DNA of 30,065 nt from NCBI GenBank assembly GCA_002506485.1, contig DAXQ01000058.1:1-30065 (forward strand), in the 5' to 3' direction. Origin of the DNA: Euryarchaeota archaeon UBA136 (GTDB lineage: Archaea; Thermoplasmatota; Poseidoniia; MGIII; CG-Epi1). Positions 6,474 through 17,100 of the stretch are shown here, in pieces (the first letter of the stretch is position 1; each line of letters begins with the position of its first letter). A program made the position numbers and the translations under genes. The notes under the pieces were generated by a model that worked only from the letters and a program-made list of their open reading frames with translations, was not told the origin of the DNA and did no database searches.

Positions 6474-8764
6474 TGCTGGAGCAGGTAACTGGAACTGAAA
6501 AAGTATATCATGTCGATTTGGAAGGTGATCTAACCAAGGTTGTAGAAAATCTAGGCTTGGGGTTATTGCCTGACGAGATTGAAAAGGTGAGAAAACACTT
6601 TTTGGAGGAAAATCGGAAACCCACGGACGTTGAACTTCAGGCCATAGATCAGGCATGGTCAGAACATTGTTGTTACAAATCTTCGAAGTCCATATTAGAG
6701 GAGACGGTTTTCGGACTCGAATCCAGCAAGAAGGTAATCGCTCGAGAAGATGCAGGAATCATGGAATTCGATAGTGAGCATTATTATGCGGTAGGACTCG
6801 AATCCCACAATCATCCTTCAGCGCTGGACCCATATGGCGGATCTGCGACTGGTATCGGGGGCATACTGAGGGACGTGGTGTGCATGGGGGCCCAACCTGT
6901 TGCTCTAGTAGATTCTCTGTTTTTTGGCGATTTGGATTTACCCAGGGAAAAATTGGCTGATGGCGTTAAGCATCCTAGATACTTGATGGGAGGGGTTGTC
7001 GCTGGAATCCGTGACTATGGTAACCGTGTAGGAATACCGACCATTGCCGGACAAGTTTCTTTTCATCCTCAATACACTGGCAATCCTCTCGTGACTGTAG
7101 GTTGTGTGGGGATGGTACGTAAGGACATGATGATCCACAGCCGTGCCGGTGCTGTGGGAGATGTCTATATTCTAGCTGGAGGCCGAACGGGCCGAGACGG
7201 AATCCATGGTGTGACATTTGCATCCCGTGACCTGGATGCCGGGTCCGTCGATGACATTGGAGCTGTACAACTAGGAGATCCCATCACCAAGGAACCATTG
7301 ATGCATCTGTGTTTAGAATTGAACGAAATGAAACTCCTGACCGGAATGAAGGACTTGGGAGGGGGAGGACTGTCTTGTGTAGTTGGTGAATTGGCATTGG
7401 ATGGTGGCTTTGGGGCGAGTGTGAACCTTGAGAAAGTTCCACTGAAAGTCGAGAATATGGCTCCTTGGGAGATCTGGGTGTCTGAATCACAGGAAAGGAT
7501 GATGTTCACTGTAAAGCCTGAAGACGTGGACCGAGTTCGAGCAAGATGTGAAGCTTGGGATGTAGAGGCTGTACCAATAGGCGAGGTCATAACTGAAAAA
7601 AGAAATATTGTTAGATTCAATGGAGTGGAAATATTGAATCTGGATTTGGAATTCACGACAGGAGGACCTGTTTACAATAGGCCATACAACTTACCAGATT
7701 ACGATACCTGGCCTGCTGCACCATTACCAGAATATCCTGCCGATTTAGGAAAGACAATTCTGGATCTGGTTAGCCAGCCAGAGGTAGCATCCAAGGATTG
7801 GGTAATCCGGCAGTACGATCATGAAGTAAGAGGAAAAACCGCCCTGAAACCAATACAGGGGCCAATTGGAAAGGATGTACCGGGAGATTCATCGGTTTTG
7901 AAGCCTGTAGATGACTCCTGGAAAGGTTTGGCTCTGACTGCAGACGTGAATCCATATCTGATGGAGGCGAATCCATACCATGGAACAATGAGTGCTGTAG
8001 AAGAGGTCTGTAGAAATCTGGCCGCAGTAGGGGCTAGAATCGATTCTCTAGCAGATTGTCTATGTTTTGGTAATCCACGTAAGCCTGACATCATGGGTCA
8101 ATTCAAAGCGAGTTGTGAAGCACTAAGGGATGCGGCGATGGCTGTTGATGTGCCTTATGTATCCGGAAACGTTAGCCTGTACAATGAAACCTCAGATGGA
8201 GCAATACCTCCAACCCCAGTATTGATGGGAGTTGGGCTGGTAGAGGATATTCGGAACTGTACTACAAGCGACATGAAAAAAGACGGTTCTATCTGGTTAA
8301 TTGGGAAAACCAAGGAGGAGATGGGGGCAAGTTTGTATTACCGCAGTATTGGCAAGGATTGTCCCAATATACCCAAAACAGATTTCGATTCATTCATGCC
8401 ACGGATGGAACAATTGATTCTAGCGATAGAGCAAGGAGAGGTTGTGGCTTGCCATGACATCTCCACTGGAGGAATTGCTACAGCGGTAATAGAAATGTGT
8501 ATGAGTGGCGTAGGTGCCAGCATCAGACTTGGTGAAGATATGAGAGCCGATGTAGAGCTTTTCAGTGAATCAAATGGAAGATGGATTGTGCAGGTTGCAA
8601 ACGGTAAAGACAAGGATTTTGCAAGAAGATTCGATTATGCGACCAGAATTGGGGAAGTTGGAAACAAGATCGCTTTCAGCAAAGGCAACGATGTAATAGC
8701 CGAATTAGAAATTGACGAACTAAGGAATGCATGGACAATGCCTGTGTGGGATAGGTTGGCTTAA
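6473..8764 (+). CDS. purL: Phosphoribosylformylglycinamidine synthase subunit PurL (small-type)
   Basis: The 763-aa catalytic subunit of FGAM synthase, step four of purine synthesis, uses ATP and PurQ-derived ammonia. Visible features are QAWSEHCCYKSSK (60-72) with the conserved His65, GLESHNHPSALDPYGG (108-123), GGRTGRDGIHG and GDPITKEPLM, DLGGGGLSC, and in the second half ADVNPYL, VSGNVSLYNETS and ACHDISTGG. Two AIRS-like halves are arranged in tandem, as normal for this family. It lacks the fused glutaminase of the large proteobacterial type, which agrees with a separate PurS. It is somewhat longer than the bacterial small PurL of about 600-740 aa, as in many archaea. No broken motif is seen. 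Confidence 0.97.
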   Translation: MLEQVTGTEKVYHVDLEGDLTKVVENLGLGLLPDEIEKVRKHFLEENRKPTDVELQAIDQAWSEHCCYKSSKSILEETVFGLESSKKVIAREDAGIMEFDSEHYYAVGLESHNHPSALDPYGGSATGIGGILRDVVCMGAQPVALVDSLFFGDLDLPREKLADGVKHPRYLMGGVVAGIRDYGNRVGIPTIAGQVSFHPQYTGNPLVTVGCVGMVRKDMMIHSRAGAVGDVYILAGGRTGRDGIHGVTFASRDLDAGSVDDIGAVQLGDPITKEPLMHLCLELNEMKLLTGMKDLGGGGLSCVVGELALDGGFGASVNLEKVPLKVENMAPWEIWVSESQERMMFTVKPEDVDRVRARCEAWDVEAVPIGEVITEKRNIVRFNGVEILNLDLEFTTGGPVYNRPYNLPDYDTWPAAPLPEYPADLGKTILDLVSQPEVASKDWVIRQYDHEVRGKTALKPIQGPIGKDVPGDSSVLKPVDDSWKGLALTADVNPYLMEANPYHGTMSAVEEVCRNLAAVGARIDSLADCLCFGNPRKPDIMGQFKASCEALRDAAMAVDVPYVSGNVSLYNETSDGAIPPTPVLMGVGLVEDIRNCTTSDMKKDGSIWLIGKTKEEMGASLYYRSIGKDCPNIPKTDFDSFMPRMEQLILAIEQGEVVACHDISTGGIATAVIEMCMSGVGASIRLGEDMRADVELFSESNGRWIVQVANGKDKDFARRFDYATRIGEVGNKIAFSKGNDVIAELEIDELRNAWTMPVWDRLA

Positions 8765-8765
8765 G

Positions 8766-8774
8766 CTTTTATTC
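8766..8774 (+). promoter_or_regulatory. TATA box of the ArsB/NhaD-type permease gene
   Basis: CTTTTATTC lies immediately after the purL stop and is centred 28 bases before the permease ATG (8798), predicting a leaderless transcript. Confidence 0.55.
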
Positions 8775-8797
8775 AGTTCCTAAAATGAAAGATTAAC

Positions 8798-10189
8798 ATG
8801 ACTATTGACGCGATACTGATTCTGATTATATTTGTCATTGCTTTTGTACTGATTTTGGGAGAATTTGTACATCGTACTTTGGCTGCATGGGCTGGAGCAG
8901 TGGCTATGCTTATTGTCGGAAAGATGTATGGTACTCTGGATTGGTGTTCTGGACATGGGAGCAATCATTGTGAACACAATTTGTTCACTGCTATTGATTT
9001 CAATGTAATTGGATTGTTGGTAGGGATGATGATTTTTGCTGCAATGCTAGAAATATGTGGTTTCTTTGAATTTGTTGCAATAAAGGCTACAAAACTATCG
9101 AAAGGAGACCCATGGATGCTAGTTGTATATTTGGGTACTTTCACAACTTTAATCTCTGTTGTTATAGACAATGTAACTGCAATCATTCTGATTGCACCAA
9201 TTACAATCAAAATATGTGATAAGATAAAGATCAGTGCAATCCCTCCATTGATTGCTGAAGCTATTCTGTCGGACACTGGTGGCGTCGCTACATTAGTGGG
9301 AGATCCACCCAATGTAATGATTGCCTCATTTACTGCAAGTGACCCCAATGTATCTGCATTCACTTTTAACAGTTTCATCGAGCACCTGACACCTTTGACC
9401 ATTCTCGCATGGGTTGCAACACTAGGGTATATGCGATATTATTACAGAGATTGGAGAGAAAGTAAACCTGAAAACATTGAAGAAGTCCTACAAGAAGATG
9501 AATGGACTGCTGTAAATGACATGGGCATGATGAACAAAACTTTGATTTCTTTAGCAGGTACTATAATTCTATTCTCGCTACACGAACTCGTACTAAGTCC
9601 AAGAGGTATACATATTGAGATTTCTGCGATTGCACTTTCAGGAGCTGGAATTGCTATGGCTTTGTCTTTACCAGATATCACTCATGTAATTGAAAAAGTT
9701 GAATGGACAGCATTAGTATTCTTTGCCGGTTTATTCGTAATGGTAGGAGGACTTGAACACATGGGACACCTAGAGTCTGTAGCTAATTGGATTTTTGGTA
9801 ATTTTGGTCCCGGTGGTTCTATCTCAAGTGATCCAATGGTATTAGCGGTAGTAATGATATGGGTAGCTGCAATATCATCAGCCATAGTTGACAATATCCC
9901 TTTCTGTGCAGCAATGCTTCCAATCATTCAAAAATTGGGAGAATTAAGTGAAGAAGTGAATGTAATACCCTTGTATTGGGCCCTAGCAATAGGTTGTGGC
10001 TTTGGAGGAAACGCAACACCCATTGGTTCTAGTGCTAATGTAATGACTGTGTCAATAAGTGAAAAAGGAGGTCACAAAATAACTACTGCTGAGTGGATGC
10101 GAGTTGGGCTACCTGTGATGCTTATCACTTGTGTAGTTGGAACAATATTCATGGCATTGTTCTACGATTCTCTGTATGTAAATCCCTAA
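8798..10189 (+). CDS. ArsB/NhaD/P-protein family ion permease
   Basis: A 463-aa integral membrane protein of the ion transporter (IT) superfamily, with about 10-12 hydrophobic helices. Two repeated halves each carry family motifs: VVIDNVTAIILIAPITIKI and LVGDPPNVMIAS in the first, SAIVDNIPFCAAMLPII and NATPIGSSANVMTVS in the second, plus WTALVFFAGLFVMVGGLE before the second half. This is the pattern of ArsB arsenite pumps, NhaD sodium/proton antiporters and the eukaryotic P protein. A sodium/proton or organic-anion role is plausible in a marine cell; arsenite export is less likely because no other ars gene is near. Base composition looks more AT-rich than in neighbouring purL. The stop codon overlaps the rhomboid stop on the other strand. 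Confidence 0.88.
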   Translation: MTIDAILILIIFVIAFVLILGEFVHRTLAAWAGAVAMLIVGKMYGTLDWCSGHGSNHCEHNLFTAIDFNVIGLLVGMMIFAAMLEICGFFEFVAIKATKLSKGDPWMLVVYLGTFTTLISVVIDNVTAIILIAPITIKICDKIKISAIPPLIAEAILSDTGGVATLVGDPPNVMIASFTASDPNVSAFTFNSFIEHLTPLTILAWVATLGYMRYYYRDWRESKPENIEEVLQEDEWTAVNDMGMMNKTLISLAGTIILFSLHELVLSPRGIHIEISAIALSGAGIAMALSLPDITHVIEKVEWTALVFFAGLFVMVGGLEHMGHLESVANWIFGNFGPGGSISSDPMVLAVVMIWVAAISSAIVDNIPFCAAMLPIIQKLGELSEEVNVIPLYWALAIGCGFGGNATPIGSSANVMTVSISEKGGHKITTAEWMRVGLPVMLITCVVGTIFMALFYDSLYVNP

Positions 10190-11085
10190 GAGAAAATATC
10201 CTTACGACAATCAGAACATACTCCCTGCATGTCTACTGACTCTCCACAATCCGGGCATTCCTGCTGTTCCCAGAACTTCTCTAACCAGGCATCGATTAAC
10301 TCAGGCTCATCAGACTCCTTAACCATCTGTAATTCGTAGTTTCCTTTTTGAGTTATTTCGGACAACTTAACCAACCTCTCCAGACCAATCTCTAGGTTGG
10401 TCTCAACTTCTTTCTTTGAGGTGAAATAAGGTGCCAGAAAGACACCTGCAATGAAGGAAGCCATATGAGTTCCATGACCTATACCATCCTCTGTACCTAA
10501 CCCCACGTAGAGGGTCTCCATTCCAATGAACACCAGTGTCGCAAGTAATACCGGTACTCGATGCATGAATATCGGGCCCAGGAGCATCGGAATCTCGTCA
10601 CGGGGGTAGAGCAGGGCAAAACCACCCATGATGCCAAAAACAGCCCCTGAGGCACCGATATTGATGGTTTCAAGGCCTGTTCCATTCCAAACCGATATTG
10701 ATCCCGTTACCAAGGAACCTATGATCCCGCTGATAAAGTATATCCTGAGAAAGGCCCGGGAACCTATTCGGTCTTCGAAAGGTACTCCCAGCAGAATCAG
10801 AATCAGCATATTCATCAACAGGTGCATCGGTCCTCCATGCATGAACATGGCACTGATCAGAGTTAACAGCCCGAATTCAGGAGACTCGAGATACATCGAT
10901 CTGAATCCCAGTTCGAAGAAGGCGTCATAGCCCATCTGAGGTGAGATCCGATAGATGACTGCCCATACTGCGAATATCGCGAAATTGATGAACACCAGCG
11001 ATTGTGATACCATGAACTCATTGCGGATGCAATAGTAGGCTACGAGAAGCCCTACCACAACCAGAATCAGAGTTCCCACAAACAC
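10186..11085 (-). CDS. Rhomboid-family intramembrane serine protease with C-terminal zinc ribbon
   Basis: A 299-aa protein with a six-helix rhomboid core (about 1-220) and a cytosolic tail. Catalytic Ser146 is in IGASGAVFG and the partner His207 in GHGTHMASFIAG. The HLLMN motif with His88 and Asn92 supplies the oxyanion-side residues, so it should be active. The tail ends in a four-cysteine zinc ribbon, CPDC (277-280) and CSDC (290-293). Rhomboids cleave membrane-spanning segments within the bilayer. The start is GTG at 11085; an upstream in-frame stop rules out a longer protein, and a TATA-like CTTTAATG lies 27 bases before. It follows the giant surface-protein gene on the same strand by 104 nt, suggesting but not proving a shared role at the cell surface. 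Confidence 0.94.
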   Translation of the reverse strand: MFVGTLILVVVGLLVAYYCIRNEFMVSQSLVFINFAIFAVWAVIYRISPQMGYDAFFELGFRSMYLESPEFGLLTLISAMFMHGGPMHLLMNMLILILLGVPFEDRIGSRAFLRIYFISGIIGSLVTGSISVWNGTGLETINIGASGAVFGIMGGFALLYPRDEIPMLLGPIFMHRVPVLLATLVFIGMETLYVGLGTEDGIGHGTHMASFIAGVFLAPYFTSKKEVETNLEIGLERLVKLSEITQKGNYELQMVKESDEPELIDAWLEKFWEQQECPDCGESVDMQGVCSDCRKDIFS

Positions 11086-11107
11086 AGTACTGACTGGACC
11101 TTTACCG

Positions 11108-11115
11108 CATTAAAG
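11108..11115 (-). promoter_or_regulatory. TATA-like box of the rhomboid gene
   Basis: CTTTAATG on the minus strand is centred about 27 bases before the GTG start, consistent with a leaderless message separate from that of the giant protein gene. The 104-nt gap holds nothing else I can identify. Confidence 0.4.
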
Positions 11116-11189
11116 CTGACGCTGGGTCTTCTGAACGGACTGGAGAAGGCCGTGAAGCCCTCTCCTTTTCCTTTCGACGTAGAACCGTC

Positions 11190-14100
11190 TTACTCTTCTT
11201 CCCTGCGTAGGGAAGCGCCAACGGCTGCAACTAAGGCAGCTATAGACATTCCAAGGATTCCAACTGCGAAAGATGGTGTAGATGCCTTGTTCTTGACTAC
11301 AGCTATCTCACCGTTTGCATCGTTGTCGTCCTTCTGGTTCAGGTACTCGTCCTGTCCTGTGTGGCCTGCATCAATATCCTGTTGCTCTGGCTCTGGGTTA
11401 ATCATTGCATAAACACTGACACTCTCGAAATCCTTAACTGTTTCACCAGGTATGAATGCCTCTTCCCATGTTCCAGTTGCATAGTACCAGGTCATGTAGA
11501 TGCCCTGATCCTCAAGCACAGGTTTTGGTGCCATCAAATCAACAGTAGTCGAAGCGACACGGGTCATACGCTTTACTCCTTCTGGAGTAGAGTATGCATC
11601 ACCACTGGAGTCCATGACATAGAAGACAACCAATACATCGGATGCGTAGTTACCTTCGTTCCATGCCTTGACCGTTATGTCCAGTGTGTCTCCTTCGATT
11701 ACACTTGCGCGGTCGAATGAAATCTCGCCAAGCGCAAACTGTGATGGCTTGATGAACAAGGTTGCCGCTACTGGCTCCCTCATGTCCTCGCCACTTCCTA
11801 CATCGTGTGCATTGAGCACAACATCGAACTTGCGGTTACCTGCTGGTTCACCGGATTCTTGGTCGTAGTCTGGTGCACCGAAGCGGACCGTGATCGTTGC
11901 CTCGTCATCTGGTGCCATGTCAAATTCATGGGTCCAAGTGCCATCGTCGTTCGAGGACGTGGTTATTGAATCAAAGAGATCACCATTCATCCTGACGTTG
12001 ATCGATATGTCGAATGCAGCTCCATCGTAGACATTTCCTTGAGCATCCAGTTCAGGAGTCAGACGGAAAGTGTTGTCCTCGGTACCTATGTTCTTTGCAA
12101 AGTAGTCGATCTCGACCGCCAAGCTTGGGAATATATCATAGGTCAGCTGACCGGGGTCATCCTTGGTCAGGAAGAAACCTGTATCCAAAGTTCGGATTAG
12201 TTGTACTCCACCGATGTCGGCTGATCCATCAAGACCTCTGGCCCGGAACACGAATGCATACGCATTGTCGTCAGATGGGTCATAGTCAAGACCATTGTAT
12301 CCCAATCTGCTCGAGTCCAGATAGATATAGTATGGATTCCAACCAGATGAGCGGGTCAGTGAGTCTCCGACTTCACTGTGATCCGAACCATCCATTATAG
12401 TGAATCCATTAGCTGCCCAGAGACCGATACTATCAGCATCGTTCAATGAGGAACCCTTCTTCTGTGCAATCACAGATATCGAACTGTCATCCGACATGTC
12501 AAAGTTAGCCCAGAACACCAGATATGACTCTGCAGTCCAGACCTGGAGATAGTTCGTTCGGGCCTGTTCATCAGCTGAAGCATCGGATACTATGGTGATT
12601 GCACCTTCCATCATTGGATGGTACTTACAATAGTAACTGAAGACTCCAATCTCGGTGAAGGTCAATGACCAGCTCTCACCGGCTGCAATGTCGAACGAGT
12701 CGAACTGTGCATTATCATCTGTGACTGTGTGGGTCATAGTGTCAGCATTGGTCCAAGTTACTGTTGTTCCAACCTGGGCCTCAGGGGCTGAAGGACTATA
12801 TCCTCCGGCCTGACCGACTATGCTCACTGATAGTGTATCAACTGCAACACCAGTCTCGTCCCAATCAACTCCTATGGCTCCATCGCCTACATCTGAAGGT
12901 TCACCTTCGACCGCAGCCCAGTTCTCGCCACCAGTTAACGTTGGCGAACCCAGATCTGCACTCATACCTACAAGCAGCATGTGATTGGCATCATTGTTCG
13001 CACTGAACAGGTCAGCCAGGGTTGCTCCTGTAGAATCAGCGATCATAACACCTGCTGTGTACATGCCCGCTGTATCCATTCCTGGGAATGTGAACGCTAT
13101 CTCTCCTGTGGATTGACCTGGGAATGTATTACCCATCTCATCGTAGTAAGCCATGTTCAGATTTCCAAGTGCACTGGAAGAAGACCACACCTCATTGCCG
13201 CTCATGTCATTGACATAAGCCTTTGCGCTGGCTGATTCTACAGCACCACCGGCACCGAGATCACCCACTCCTTGATTTATGAAAGACGTGGTAATCTGTG
13301 CTGACTCTCCAATCTCCAAAGTGTATGGAGTTGAGTCGGATGTCTGAGCAAGATCGAAACCAAGAGCGTAGATACCTACGTCGTCAATTTCCCAGTTACT
13401 TTCCCAGAGAGGGAAACCGCCACCAAAGTGGAACCTGATTTGCAAATTGTCAAAACCAGCTCCAACATAGTCATCCAGTCTGCATTGTGTTTCCACGAAA
13501 TTAGACCCACCGGAAGACGCCATAGCAAAGGCTATCTCTCCGGACAATGGATTACCGTAGTATGCGTAGTTGTAGATGTCACCTCTGTACATCTCTCCAG
13601 ATGTAGTGGGCAAACCAGCCCAAGAGTCACCGCCATCAGTACTGATTTCGACTCGACCGCCATCATAGTAGTAATAATAGGTCGGGTATTCAACTCCATA
13701 GAACGCGAATCTGTGATTAAATACTAATTTGGCTGAAGTTGCCTTTGAAAGGTCGAAGATCGGTGAGGTCAGACTTGTGTCATCCCCATCGTTAGGAGAG
13801 CCGTACACGTCGTTACCGGCCCACCATACAGGTGAATGGCTCATTTCGCTAGCACTGCTTGCAGAAGGTTGCCAATGATAACCGTCCTTGGGGCCGCCTT
13901 CCTTGATTGACATCCAGTCATCATCATAGAACATCTGCATATTCTCGTCAGGCTTCTTGCTCAGTGCCGATCCATCTGCAGTGGTACCTGCAACCGTGAA
14001 CATGGTCTCTCTGGCTGCACTAACCTGATTGTCACCTGTGAAGTCGTCTCCATCAGATGGTGTGTTGCCTATCCAAGTATCAAATATGATCTTGTATGAA

Positions 14101-17100
14101 CCTGGAACCTGGAAGTGGTAATCCCATACCTTCTCTACAGCATCACCGCTCTCGAAGACACCGCCGGTGCCTGATCCTGTAATTCCAACCAGTTCCTCAA
14201 AGGCCACGGATTCCATTCCAGTTCCAGTAAAGCTCAGCGAATCTATGTACCAATGTTCACCATCACCTGGCCATTGATAATTGTACATGCCTACAATGAA
14301 CTGAAGACGAACATCTGTCATACCGACATAGGCCGACATATCAAATTCAGAGGTTATGTACTCGTCTTGGTCATTCATAGCAGCCTTGTCACCAGGACAA
14401 GAACCACAGTGTACGAAACCTTTCTGATTATACAATGGATTTCCATAGCCTTGATAGTTGTACATGGTTCCAGTATATCCACCAACAGGTGTAAAGAGCT
14501 CCCAAGTCACTCCCTCATCTGTGGAAATTCGGACCTGAGCACCATTGTAGGACGGATAACCGCCATAGTAGTCAAAGTTATACCTGTGCTTCAACAAGAA
14601 GACCGTATCACCCGGAGCGCTAGAGAAGTCAAGTGCTCCTGTATGAGCCTCAGTATGTCCTCCACCATAATACATCTGGAACTCACCGCCGTCTGGACCC
14701 CATGAATTGGTCTCATCACCGTCGCCATCGTTAGTGTTGAAAACAAGTCCTGGATCTCCACCGTATGCTCCCCAGTTACCACAGTAAGACCAGTCATCAT
14801 TACATTCTGAGTCTGCGGACCAACCGGCTGCCTCAGCGGCTGCCTGATTGGAATAGCCTTCCAGATCGTCGCTTGCATCAAGTGTCCGGATTCCCAGAGG
14901 ACCGATCTGCAACCTTAGCTTAGCTGCATTGGCTGCCTGAGGGTTGATACCTGCATTGATGACAGTGGTACCAACTGGTACTACTGCATTGATAGGTATC
15001 GGGTCTGGTAATTCCAGGCCGCTAACCCCTACATTATCATTGTACACCATTCCCGTGACAGCTAGGTCATCGAAACGGAGGAATGAATCGTAGGCTGATA
15101 AACTCGTTGGAATAGTCGACCATCCAGCCACTACACGGAATCTGATGTCAGACTGCCCTGTGTATGGGTCTAGGTCAAAAGTAACCTTACACCAGTTCTG
15201 AGGGCTGGGTGTATAAGTAAAGAGAGTGTTGTCAGTTCCATAGTAGGTATATCCGGGCTGACCACGCAATGGATTTGCATAGTAAGCATAGTTGTAGATA
15301 ATATTTGGATATCCACCACCGTCTCCACATGTGCTTGTGGGCGTTATCATATCCCATGATGAACCACTGTCTTCTGAGATCTGCATCTGATAACCATCGT
15401 ACAGGTAATACGCGTAGAATGATATCATCATCTGCAATTCAGCCGTGACTGGGAGTTTAAGATCCAGATCAGGCGTTGAGACATAAGGATCTCCAGGTAT
15501 AGCATTACCTATTCTATAACCACTGTCCATCGAATATGATCCACTGGTCGAATCCTCGTCCCTAACATCCCAATCGGATGCACCGAACTTGACCTTTCCA
15601 GTTGTCCAGTCTCCCATATCTCCGTCATCGAAGTTATCTGCGAAAATCACGAACTTGACCTCACGGAAAGCAACTTCACGATTGTTGGACATATCCTGGT
15701 CGCCTCCATTATCGGCTACGCTAATCAGGACTCCGAGCTTATCGCCAACTGACAGGCCTTTAAGAGAAGGTCTGAACGTGTTGGTCTCAAAGAAACTTAC
15801 CGAAGCTGATTCCTTGAAACCCAAGGAACCTATAGTCTGAGTCTCTGTGGCATACGTCGTACCTACTTCCTTCATAGTGACTTCAACGTCATCCAACCTG
15901 AAGTAGGAATCATAGTAAACTAAACTGTACGTGTTGTAACCCACGACCCAGCGGAATTGTACATCTGAATATCCAGTGTAGTCATCCAGATTCATCTTCA
16001 TGGTCTTCCATGGTGCAGTGTGAGTCATGTACGTGTACAGATCATTAGTGTTGTAGTAAGTCCATGCATCTATCGAGGTTGATATTGGAGTGTTGTACCA
16101 GACCATGACTGGACCGTAGTACTTGCCAGCCGTGAAATGATCATTGTCAATGTAATCCCAAGAAGCACCACCATCTTTCGAGCCTTCCAAATATGCACCC
16201 TCATACCTGAAGTAAAACTGATATGATATCTTGAACTCCATAGTCAGCCCTGTTGCCTGCGAGGTATCATACGATGGTGTAGTCAAATGACTCAGCATAG
16301 CTGGCATTGGCCCAAGCGTTGTATCGGACGTTCCAGAATCACAGTCTTCATGTATCCAAAGTGAGTCATCCCAATTTTGGAAATTGTAGTAGCTGAATGC
16401 ATAGTTACTGTTGATCCAGCAGTCACCATCGCTGGTCACAGCTACCGATCCCTTGTAACCTACCGTAGTGAATTGAGACCACAATGTCTCAGTGGCTCCG
16501 CCTGTGGTTGCGAATCTCTTCATACCGCCATAGTAGGCTGACCAGTAGTATCCATTGACGTAGACCTGTCCGTCTTGCACGTCAATCGATGACGAGTATC
16601 TAGCAAAGGTATTGCGCGCACTGTAACAGGATGACGAAGCGCAGTAAGTACCACTGCCAGATCTCTCATATCCTCTTACAAGGCCATTGAATTCACGGTA
16701 TACTATGTAAACGTCACCGGTCGCATCATCTATATCCATGTTGGATGCATAAAAGCCATACGATAAGCCTCCGTAATAGGAAACTGATTTTCCAGTGCTC
16801 GCAAGATTACTTGCGGACAGGATTACTGCCTTTCGGTACGCGTTAGCGATATTACCGCCCTGTAGCGCAAATATCTCGCCATCATAGTGTGCTATGGCAA
16901 TTCCATATCTGACGGTCGAGAGGTTACAGGTCACTCTGCTACCATCGCTCATATCCCACTTACAGATCCTAGTGGTGTATGAGTTCAGATTGGCCAATCT
17001 TGCCAAAGTGTAGTAATAGCTTCCATCCTCTGTAACATCCAGAACATTCCTGAGGTACGTGGCGTCTGGACCCAGAATTGTGGTCGCAGTGTGCGTAGTT

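Noticed and set aside
7165..8613. Several long minus-strand frames opposite purL
   Set aside because: They are antisense shadows of a fully conserved enzyme and contain no motifs of their own.
8798..10189. Arsenite efflux role for the ArsB-like permease
   Set aside because: The family motif is shared by NhaD, P-protein and organic-anion carriers, and no arsenic gene is nearby, so only the broad family is called.
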